From: Campylobacterales bacterium
GTDB taxonomy: Bacteria > Campylobacterota > Campylobacteria > Campylobacterales > QNZT01
Direction of reading: 5' to 3'
Assembly (NCBI GenBank): GCA_026985685.1
Contig: JALSQA010000360.1
Location: 1 to 8,195 of the forward strand
DNA: 8,195 nucleotides
A program made the position numbers and the translations under genes. The notes beneath the pieces are model-generated. The model ran no database searches. It worked only from the letters and a program-made list of their open reading frames with translations, and was not told the DNA's origin. Of the stretch, positions 1 through 5,114 are shown one piece after another; within the stretch, counting starts at the first letter, position 1, and every line of letters starts with the position of its first letter.

Positions 1-11
1 ATCTTAGCGTT

Positions 12-1058
12 TCACCCCCCCCCTGCAATAGACATTACTCCATCTTGGTAGGTAAAATTAATAGTTTCATTCATACCTCCTGTGATAACAACGGTACTAA
101 ATGCATTATTAAAAGTATTAGCATTTATTGCCGTATTGTTAGATAGATTATCAATTTCATAAACTGTCTTCCCAGCTAAAAGTGCTTTTGGATCATTTTG
201 AGTTGCTTCAGAAGAACCTCCATCAAGTGCTGCTTTTGCATCTGCTTCAGAGAAGTAAAATTTCCATTCACCATATGTATCATGTCCTAAGATATATTTA
301 TCAGTAACATCATCAACATAATGAGTACCATCTTCATCAACTATAGTGTTAGTAGAAATTTCTATATTATAAGTTTTTTCTGTACCATCATCTTTTTTAA
401 ATATCATTTTAGTTGTATCGCTACTAATAGTAACAGTTTTTATCTGCCCTTTGTTAATCATATAAAAAGTCTTCCCAGCCAAAAGCTTCTTCGTCACCTC
501 TGTTTGAGTTTTAATAACATGTGCTTTTGCTTCATCTTCCGTTTTTAACTTACCCTTATAACCCTCTACATTTTTAATCTCTTCATGTATATTTGCAACT
601 TCAGCAGGTGATGCAGGAAGTGTAACTTGTTGGGCTTGTAGTTTCTCTACCACTTTTGGCAAAATAGTGATACCATTATCTGGGTTTCCATCACTATCTA
701 ATGTTTGAAGTAGTGTATATATTGTAGAGTTGTCTTCTACAACATTGACGCTATCACTTAAAGAAGAAGCTTGCACTTCTCTAAGTGTCATTCCAGCCAA
801 AGTAAAAGTACAATCTTTCCCTTTTTCAAAGGTAAATTTACCACTTGCATCTGTCGTACCACTCTCTGTTCCACAGACATAACCAACACCTGCCACAGCA
901 GAATCGATATAATATCCTGTACCTGTGTTGCTAGTGTTACCATTTGTGCCACCACCATTATTATTTTCATCACCGCCAGTTGGATTACCACTGCTACCAC
1001 AACCAACCATCAAAGCCAAAGCACCAGTCAACACTAAAGAGATACCAATTTTCTTCAT
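12..1058 (-). CDS. Secreted lipoprotein with duplicated C-terminal module; frame ends at a poly-G tract
   Basis: The product has 348 residues in the present frame. A basic start and hydrophobic stretch lead to a lipobox (LMVGC) with Cys20 as the lipidation site, followed by a Gly/Asn/Thr-rich linker (21-48), so it should be an envelope or surface lipoprotein. Residues 49-145 form a domain with two cysteines (62 and 83, possibly a disulfide) and an Asp-rich DSDGNPDNG stretch (121-129) that could bind Ca2+. Two similar modules follow, beginning LLAGKTFYMIN (193) and LLAGKTVYEID (293). The first runs about 85 residues and ends in WKFYFSEADAKAAL. The second stops after about 56 residues, straight after three glycines encoded by nine G, so the present product looks truncated. 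The start is supported by AAGGAGC seven bases from the end of its spacing. I recognise no specific function; similar lipoproteins are common in Campylobacterota, but that is from general familiarity. Confidence 0.85.
   Translation of the reverse strand: MKKIGISLVLTGALALMVGCGSSGNPTGGDENNNGGGTNGNTSNTGTGYYIDSAVAGVGYVCGTESGTTDASGKFTFEKGKDCTFTLAGMTLREVQASSLSDSVNVVEDNSTIYTLLQTLDSDGNPDNGITILPKVVEKLQAQQVTLPASPAEVANIHEEIKNVEGYKGKLKTEDEAKAHVIKTQTEVTKKLLAGKTFYMINKGQIKTVTISSDTTKMIFKKDDGTEKTYNIEISTNTIVDEDGTHYVDDVTDKYILGHDTYGEWKFYFSEADAKAALDGGSSEATQNDPKALLAGKTVYEIDNLSNNTAINANTFNNAFSTVVITGGMNETINFTYQDGVMSIAGGG
15..23 (-). repeat. G9 homopolymer at the 3' end of the lipoprotein reading frame
   Basis: Nine consecutive C on the plus strand read as GGG GGG GGG on the coding strand, and the stop TGA follows at once. 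Removing one G reads on as GGT GAA ACG CTA AGA with no stop before the window edge. Adding one G gives GTG AAA CGC TAA, stopping three codons later. Long G tracts are the classic slippage sites of Campylobacter and Helicobacter contingency genes. Whether this tract varies here is an inference, and a homopolymer read error is the alternative. Confidence 0.75.
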
Positions 1059-1063
1059 TTAAA

Positions 1064-1084
1064 GCTCCTTATAAATTTAATATA
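1064..1084 (-). promoter_or_regulatory. Ribosome binding site and possible -10 box of the lipoprotein gene
   Basis: On the minus strand AAGGAGC lies at 1070-1064, five bases before the ATG at 1058-1056, and this fixes the start. A TATATT hexamer at 1084-1079 is placed to give a leader of roughly 14 bases. A second hexamer, TAAAAT, lies at 1094-1089. The binding site is convincing; the choice of -10 box is a guess. Confidence 0.45.
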
Positions 1085-1173
1085 CTTTATTTTACCCCTA
1101 CCCACTTAAGTTAAGATTAAAATAGTATTAAATTTAGAATTTTTACTACAACAAAACATTCGCTTAATATTGT

Positions 1174-1284
1174 CTATGGAAAAAAAGAGGGGTAGAGTTT
1201 ATCTGTGAGGATATGCGTAAAAGGAAAGAACGCCTTACACTCTTTTAAAAAATCTACGGCATTTTCACTGGATTTGTTTTTGTA
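1174..1284 (-). pseudogene. Decayed IS481-like (rve/DDE) transposase fragment
   Basis: Reading the minus strand from 1284 down to the TAG at 1176-1174 gives a peptide that includes NKSSENAVDFLKECKAFFPF and then THILTD. This matches the pattern of the middle of IS481-type DDE transposases, where an N-A-x-x-FL-x(5)-FPF helix precedes the ITxILTDNG strand carrying the second catalytic Asp. Here the residues between FPF and THILTD appear shortened and the NG-x-EF after the Asp is lost, replaced by KLYPSFFP and a stop. There is no start, no first Asp region and no C-terminal half. The fragment abuts the left palindrome of the toxin-antitoxin cassette. The family assignment rests on motif memory and is moderately secure. 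Confidence 0.5.
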
Positions 1285-1309
1285 CCCAAGTTGCAACTTG
1301 GGTACAAAA
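1278..1309. repeat. Left copy of a 32-base perfect palindrome
   Basis: The two 16-base halves are exact reverse complements about a centre between 1293 and 1294. The inner part of the half-site is GTACCCAAGTTG, flanked outside by four T on the left and four A on the right. Twenty-nine bases (1279-1307) are identical to 2111-2139. A hairpin of this DNA or RNA would have about a 14-base stem with a TGCA tip. The T-before, A-after layout is the opposite of an intrinsic terminator. Confidence 0.9.
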
Positions 1310-1376
1310 TTGAAGCTGGTTTTACTAACCCTACTGGACTAGTTTCTTGTTCATAAGATATTTTTAACATCATATA

Positions 1377-1385
1377 TGCTATCAT
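1377..1385 (+). promoter_or_regulatory. Extended -10 promoter element directly before the PIN toxin start
   Basis: TGCTATCAT matches the extended -10 pattern TGnTATAAT with one mismatch. Its last base is five bases from the toxin ATG, so transcription would begin at or next to the A of the start codon. No AGGAG-like ribosome binding site occurs in the 20 bases before the ATG. The same arrangement recurs at 5070-5078. An overlapping alternative hexamer, TATGCT (1375-1380), would give a leader of a few bases only. Confidence 0.45.
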
Positions 1386-1390
1386 AAATC

Positions 1391-1807
1391 ATGAATGTAG
1401 TAATAGATACAAACGTATGGATTTCAGCTTTAATCAGTAAAGATGGTGCAAGTCGTGAGATTATCAAACTGGCATTACTTGAAGAGATTGTACCTCAAAT
1501 TGGAACAGCTCTGTTTTTAGAGTATGAAGATGTCACAAAAAGAGAAAAGATAACAGCCTTATGTGCCTTAAGTTTAAAAGAGCAGGAAGAGCTTTTGCAA
1601 GCATTTTTATCTACATGTAAATGGAATGAAATTTTCTATTTATGGCGACCAAATCTAAACGATAAAGATGATGATTTTCTCATTGAATTAGCTGTTGCAA
1701 GTAACAGTAGAGTTATTATTACTGAGAATCAAAAAGATTTAAAATCAGGAGAACTTCATTTTGACTTTGAAGTTTTAACTCCCAAAGAATTTTTGCAAAG
1801 GAAATAA
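1391..1807 (+). CDS. PIN-domain toxin (probable endoribonuclease) of a type II toxin-antitoxin pair
   Basis: This 138-residue protein is a single PIN domain of the small toxin class grouped as COG1569 (PIN family toxin component). The first strand is VVIDTNVWISAL with the metal-binding Asp6. The second acidic site is in LFLEYEDV (Glu44). The third is the DKDDDFLIELA segment (Asp91-Asp95), followed by the strand RVIITENQKDL with Asp116. PIN toxins of this type use Mg2+ or Mn2+ to cut RNA. Where many relatives have TGD or TGN this one has TEN (111-113). The antitoxin starts one base after its stop codon, so the two are co-transcribed with the toxin first. There is no Shine-Dalgarno sequence before the ATG, which points to a leaderless or poorly translated toxin. 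The substrate is unknown. Confidence 0.85.
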   Translation: MNVVIDTNVWISALISKDGASREIIKLALLEEIVPQIGTALFLEYEDVTKREKITALCALSLKEQEELLQAFLSTCKWNEIFYLWRPNLNDKDDDFLIELAVASNSRVIITENQKDLKSGELHFDFEVLTPKEFLQRK

Positions 1808-1808
1808 A

Positions 1809-2024
1809 ATGAGTACATTAACATTAAGAATCCCCGATACTAAATATGAACGACTTAAAAAGTATGCCAAAAGTAAAGATATCTCTCTCAATAAACTTTT
1901 TGATGAGTTTGCAACCATTGCATTGACGCAATATGATGCTAAAACACGCTTTGATATTATGGCTTCAAAAGGAGATAAAGCTAGAGGATTGGCGTTGTTG
2001 GATAAATTAGATAAATCTTTGTAG
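1809..2024 (+). CDS. Ribbon-helix-helix-type antitoxin partner of the PIN toxin
   Basis: This 71-residue protein has the size and layout of an RHH antitoxin. A short N-terminal strand (STLTLRIP, 2-9) would form the DNA-contacting ribbon. Two helices follow (about 11-24 and 26-40, the latter SLNKLFDEFATIAL). A polar tail (41-71), rich in Lys and Asp, would wrap the toxin. Such antitoxins neutralise their toxin by direct contact and, as dimers, repress their own promoter. The start is well supported by AAAGGA at 1797-1802 inside the end of the toxin gene, six bases before the ATG. Only one base separates the two genes, so translation is probably coupled. Assignment as the antitoxin rests on fold pattern and position; a HicB-like C-terminal domain alone is another reading. 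Confidence 0.75.
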   Translation: MSTLTLRIPDTKYERLKKYAKSKDISLNKLFDEFATIALTQYDAKTRFDIMASKGDKARGLALLDKLDKSL

Positions 2025-2035
2025 ATTTATTTTTT
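2011..2035 (+). terminator. AT-rich intrinsic terminator overlapping the antitoxin stop
   Basis: ATAAATCT (2011-2018), a TTGT loop and AGATTTAT (2023-2030) form an exact 8-base stem followed by five T (2031-2035). The antitoxin stop codon TAG (2022-2024) lies at the loop and stem boundary. The stem has only one G-C pair, so it may be weak. It works in the plus direction only, because the minus-strand reading lacks a trailing T run. Confidence 0.45.
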
Positions 2036-2111
2036 CAACATCTAATAATGCCTATTTTGGATATAAATATATATAGAGTCTATCTCTTGCTATTGCGGTT
2101 TTAGTTTATAT

Positions 2112-2139
2112 TTGTACCCAAGTTGCAACTTGGGTACAA
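2112..2139. repeat. Right copy of the palindrome, 28 bases perfect
   Basis: This has the same centre and half-site (GTACCCAAGTTG) as the copy at 1278-1309, exact over 14 bases each side. The next base on each side (2111 and 2140) breaks the symmetry. Outside the 29 shared bases the two copies differ. It lies between the convergent antitoxin and nhaD genes. Neither strand has a T run after the hairpin, so it is not an ordinary terminator. Confidence 0.9.
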
Positions 2140-2163
2140 GAGTTTAAATTTTAGTTATATTAC

Positions 2164-3531
2164 TTAGTACAAGCCCATAATTTCAAACTCAATATACCAG
2201 ATTATGATTGAAATTATGTAACCTACAAGCACTGTCCATGCGAGTTTGATATGAGAAGCAAATGTATATATACCTCTCATACGTCCCATTACACCTACAC
2301 CAGCGGCAGAACCAAAACTGATCAAACTACCACCGATTCCAGCAGTCAATGTTACAAGTAACCATTGATCGATACCCATACTAGGGTCTGCTTTTAAGAT
2401 TGCACTCATTACTGGTACATTGTCTACGATAGCAGAGATAAAACCAACTCCGACATTACCTGCTGAAGCACCGATAGCATCATAGAGTTTCACGATATAA
2501 TCCAAATAACCAAGGAAATGCAAAGCCCCTACTGCTGCTAAAATACCAAAGAAAAATAGTAATGTATCGTTTTCAACTAACCGCATACTAGCATAAATAT
2601 CAAAACTTTTTTCACCACTTCTTTTGACTCTATAAGAGTATAGTTTTAAAAGGGATAAACCAAACATCATCCCCCAGGCAGGAGGTAAACCAAAGAATTG
2701 ATGTCCTAAAACTGCACTCGCGATAGTAAAAACACCTAGATAAACAGTCATGATACCACCCTTTTTAATCACAGGCTGTTTTTCGGTAGAAGCATCAAAC
2801 GGTGGTTCACCAGAAGGTACTGACAGACTAAGTAAAAATGCAGTTGCAAACCATCCTATGATAGAAGGTGGGAAAAGATACAAGAAGTCAATAAACTCTG
2901 CTTTTTGTGCCTGCCATGACATCAAAGTCGTGATATCACCAAATGGACTCCAGGCACCACCTGCATTTGCAGCTACTACTATATTGATAGCACCAGGTAC
3001 AAGAAATGCTCTGTTTTTAGGATCGATAGTCAAAAGAACAGTTGAAAGTATTAGAGCTGTTGTCATATTGTCTGCGATAGGAGAGATGAAAAATGCCAAA
3101 AGACCAGTCAGCCAAAAGAGTTTTTTGTAACTGTAACCTTTTGAAACAAGATTGTATTTAAGACGATCAAACACACCTCGGTCTATCAATGTTTCGATAA
3201 ATGTCATCGCAACAAAAAGGAAGAAAAATATTTCAGCAATCTCTAAAATCAAATGTTTAACTTCTGTATGCAAAGGAGCTGTATCAATGCCATTGATTGC
3301 AAAATAAAATCCTATAAGCATGAACATAAACGTACCTATAAACAGAGCTGGTTTAGCTTTGTTTATATGGTATGTCTCTTCTGTTGCTATAAAGTAGTAA
3401 CCCAGGATGAAAATAACAAGCGATGCTATCCCCACCCATGTATCTGTGTAAGTGTGATGTATTGCCTCACTCGCTGCTTCGTTTGCAAAACTAAATATCG
3501 ACATATACATTAACATGAATATAATCCTCAT
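2164..3531 (-). CDS. nhaD: NhaD-family Na+/H+ antiporter
   Basis: This 455-residue inner-membrane protein exchanges Na+ (or Li+) for H+, which helps pH and sodium homeostasis. It has about a dozen hydrophobic segments, starting at 31-50, 61-80 and 93-113. The family's hallmark loops are present in two related halves: SPIADNMTTAL (150-160) with GGAWSPFGDITTL (191-203), and AIVDNVPVMSAIL (367-379) with GIGGSLISFGSAAGVGV (398-414). The paired DN motifs (Asp154 and Asp370) are the likely ion-path residues. Residues 1-17 resemble a signal peptide ending SFA, as in some proteobacterial NhaD proteins. The start is supported by AAAAAGGT inside the end of nadB, four bases before the ATG. The gene begins 3 bases after the nadB stop, so the two should be co-translated. 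No clear terminator follows; the right palindrome lies 24 bases downstream. Confidence 0.9.
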   Translation of the reverse strand: MRIIFMLMYMSIFSFANEAASEAIHHTYTDTWVGIASLVIFILGYYFIATEETYHINKAKPALFIGTFMFMLIGFYFAINGIDTAPLHTEVKHLILEIAEIFFFLFVAMTFIETLIDRGVFDRLKYNLVSKGYSYKKLFWLTGLLAFFISPIADNMTTALILSTVLLTIDPKNRAFLVPGAINIVVAANAGGAWSPFGDITTLMSWQAQKAEFIDFLYLFPPSIIGWFATAFLLSLSVPSGEPPFDASTEKQPVIKKGGIMTVYLGVFTIASAVLGHQFFGLPPAWGMMFGLSLLKLYSYRVKRSGEKSFDIYASMRLVENDTLLFFFGILAAVGALHFLGYLDYIVKLYDAIGASAGNVGVGFISAIVDNVPVMSAILKADPSMGIDQWLLVTLTAGIGGSLISFGSAAGVGVMGRMRGIYTFASHIKLAWTVLVGYIISIIIWYIEFEIMGLY

Positions 3532-3534
3532 TGT

Positions 3535-4995
3535 TTACCTTTTTGTTATGATATAGTGTGCCCCTAAAGGCTCTTCTCTGTATATCGCACTTTTTACGAT
3601 ATTTCTTGAAGTATTTAGACGCAAACGTAGCAATTTACCAATATCTTTTTTTAACATCTTCTCTATTTTCTCTAATGCTTCTTGTAATTTTTTCTTTTCT
3701 CTTGTAATTCCAGCAGCTTCCCACATCAAGTGTCTTAACTCATTTTTAAGTTTAGAATCAATAGGCTTTTTTAATATCTCTTCTTCATTTGAAAACTTTT
3801 TCACTTGAAAATCTACATCATTTTGCAAAATATCTTTAACTGCCCTTCTTGAAAAGACCAAGCCTTCTAAAAGTGAATTACTAGCCAGGCGATTTGCTCC
3901 ATGAACTCGTGTAGATGCTACTTCTCCTATGGCATAGAGATTATGCATACCTGGTACTTTACCATTTAGATCTGTCTCAATACCACCCATCGCATAGTGA
4001 AAAGCAGGAGAGATAGGTACTTCATCATTTGGAAGGTTAAATCCCATGTCACGTAGATTAAAGTAGATGGTAGGAAATCTTTCTCTGAAAAATACTTCAT
4101 CAAACATGCTACAGTTGAGATAAACTTCCAATCCTGTTTTCTTTTTCCAGTCAAAAATAGCCCTGCTTACTTTACTTCTAGGACTAAGTTCACCTCTCTG
4201 GTCATATTCAAATAAAAATCTCTTACCATTTTCATCAACGATATGAGCACCCTCGCCACGCAAAGCTTCTGTAAGTAACTGTTTTCTAGCACCACGATTG
4301 TGGATAAATACTGTAGGATGGAACTGCATCATCTCCATGTCACGAAGATCACACCCTTTTTCTATACACAACCCTTGCATATCTGCACTTATAGCTCTTG
4401 CATTGGTATGGTACTCATAGATTGAACCTACACCACCACTAGCTATGATGATATTTTTTGCATAATAGTTACGAAATTCATCCTTATGATAGACACGTAC
4501 ACCATGACAATATCCATCTTCTATAAATAGATCAGTGACAGTAGAGTTATAAAGAAGTTTATGTGGATTTTCCTGCATCAAAAAGTGGTGCATATGCCGA
4601 CCTGTAGCATCACCACCTGCATGAAGTATACGGTTTCTTGAGTGTGCTGCTTCTTTTGTGTAGAGTAAATTTCCCTCTTCATCTTTATCAAATAAAAATC
4701 CACGCTTGATAAAATCATCTATGGCATCTCGACCATCATTACACAAAATTTCAACAGCTTTTTCATCACACAATCCAGCACCTGCTTCCAGGGTATCGTG
4801 AATATGCGAGGGAATATCCTCATCATCAACCGCTACTGCCACACCACCTTGTGCATAAAAAGTATTACAGTCCCAGGAGTTTTCTTTACAGATAAGTAAA
4901 ACATTTTTATCTCTGCTAAAAGAAGCAGCAGCATTTAAACCAGCTATACCAGTACCGATGATGATTGCATCATAGATAGTATCACTTAACTTCAT
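3535..4995 (-). CDS. nadB: L-aspartate oxidase, first step of de novo NAD synthesis
   Basis: The flavoprotein oxidises L-aspartate to iminoaspartate, which NadA condenses with dihydroxyacetone phosphate to quinolinate. It can use fumarate as electron acceptor, which suits micro-oxic or anaerobic life. Visible motifs are the FAD-binding GTGIAGLNAA (14-23), FYAQGGVA (46-53), AAHSRNRILHAGGDATG (116-132), MQFHPT (223-228), LLTEALRGEGA (240-250), SPRSKVSRAIF (271-281), FHYAMGGIETD (332-342) and RVHGANRLASNSLLEG (363-378). Arg273 and His333 align with the E. coli active-site Arg290 and His351, judged by eye. These motifs and the absence of a membrane anchor context separate it from SdhA/FrdA. At 486 residues it is shorter than the E. 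coli enzyme (540), mainly at the C-terminal helical end. Its ATG overlaps the stop of the small upstream lipoprotein (ATGA), and nhaD follows 3 bases after it. Confidence 0.95.
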   Translation of the reverse strand: MKLSDTIYDAIIIGTGIAGLNAAASFSRDKNVLLICKENSWDCNTFYAQGGVAVAVDDEDIPSHIHDTLEAGAGLCDEKAVEILCNDGRDAIDDFIKRGFLFDKDEEGNLLYTKEAAHSRNRILHAGGDATGRHMHHFLMQENPHKLLYNSTVTDLFIEDGYCHGVRVYHKDEFRNYYAKNIIIASGGVGSIYEYHTNARAISADMQGLCIEKGCDLRDMEMMQFHPTVFIHNRGARKQLLTEALRGEGAHIVDENGKRFLFEYDQRGELSPRSKVSRAIFDWKKKTGLEVYLNCSMFDEVFFRERFPTIYFNLRDMGFNLPNDEVPISPAFHYAMGGIETDLNGKVPGMHNLYAIGEVASTRVHGANRLASNSLLEGLVFSRRAVKDILQNDVDFQVKKFSNEEEILKKPIDSKLKNELRHLMWEAAGITREKKKLQEALEKIEKMLKKDIGKLLRLRLNTSRNIVKSAIYREEPLGAHYIITKR

Positions 4996-5114
4996 GTGCT
5001 TTTCACCTGTTTTGGTACATAAACAGGATCAGTCTTATATCCACAGGCAGTAAAAAATATAAAGACAAATGCTATAATACAAACATGAAAAGTTCTCAAA
5101 ATATAATTTCGCAT
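4992..5114 (-). CDS. lptM: Tiny lipoprotein, LptM (YifL)-like, directly ahead of nadB
   Basis: This is a 40-residue gene short enough to be missed. The peptide has a basic start (MRNYILR), a hydrophobic stretch IIAFVFIFFTA (13-23) and a lipidation Cys24 followed by GYKTDPVYVP. The C-G-x-K-x(2)-P-x-Y-x-P pattern right after the lipid cysteine is the signature of the LptM/YifL family; E. coli has C-G-L-K-G-P-L-Y-F-P. LptM helps mature the LptD/E outer-membrane LPS translocon. Its TGA overlaps the nadB ATG as ATGA, a classic coupled junction. An in-frame TAA lies immediately before the ATG, so it cannot be longer. The first 30 bases overlap the divergent DUF721-like gene. A TTG at codon 6 is a possible alternative start that halves this overlap. 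No ideal ribosome binding site is seen; GAGG lies about 12 bases upstream. Confidence 0.7.
   Translation of the reverse strand: MRNYILRTFHVCIIAFVFIFFTACGYKTDPVYVPKQVKST
5070..5078 (+). promoter_or_regulatory. Extended -10 promoter box placed for a leaderless mRNA
   Basis: TGCTATAAT is a perfect extended -10 element. Six bases separate it from the ATG at 5085, so the expected transcription start is the A of that ATG. There is no recognisable -35 box, as is usual in Campylobacterota, and no Shine-Dalgarno sequence between box and start. The element lies inside the coding sequence of the divergent small lipoprotein gene. Confidence 0.7.

Larger units (their letters stand above)
1059..1390. other. 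332-base gene-free stretch between the lipoprotein and the toxin
   Basis: Reading from low to high coordinates, this stretch holds the lipoprotein leader and promoter region (to about 1095), then about 80 AT-rich bases in which I see nothing. After those come a transposase remnant on the minus strand (1174-1284), a perfect palindrome (1278-1309) and the toxin promoter region (1310-1390). No intact gene or RNA gene is visible. Confidence 0.6.
1278..2139. mobile_element. Candidate palindrome-bounded toxin-antitoxin cassette
   Basis: Two copies of one palindrome bracket a complete unit of promoter, PIN toxin, RHH antitoxin and terminator, about 860 bases in total. On the left the element touches a transposase remnant, and on the right it lies 24 bases from the end of nhaD. 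It carries no transposase or recombinase of its own. The bracketing is directly visible. That the unit moves, or that the palindromes are its ends, is an inference; independent insertion of repeats on both sides is possible. Confidence 0.35.

Noticed and set aside
321..548. Plus-strand frame opposite the lipoprotein gene
   Set aside because: Composition is implausible (Phe/Cys/Ser-rich) and it is a shadow of the well supported lipoprotein; the same applies to frames at 771-1037 and 788-1006.
1278..1309. Palindrome as an intrinsic terminator
   Set aside because: It has T on the 5' side and A on the 3' side, the reverse of a terminator, and neither strand has a T run after the hairpin. The same holds for the copy at 2112-2139.
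1254..1373. A 39-codon minus-strand frame starting with two ATG codons and running through the left palindrome
   Set aside because: It has no ribosome binding site, a third of it is palindrome-encoded, and it conflicts with the better supported transposase remnant frame.
1278..2139. Palindromes as integron attC sites or a CRISPR-like repeat
   Set aside because: The core GTTGCAAC superficially recalls attC cores, but there is no pair of spaced core sites, no integrase and no array. Two copies about 830 bases apart do not make a CRISPR.
2750..3513. Two plus-strand frames opposite nhaD (2750-3130 and 3253-3513) and, opposite nadB, a minus-strand shadow at 3966-4154
   Set aside because: They lie entirely within nhaD or nadB, whose family motifs are unmistakable, and show no domain pattern of their own.
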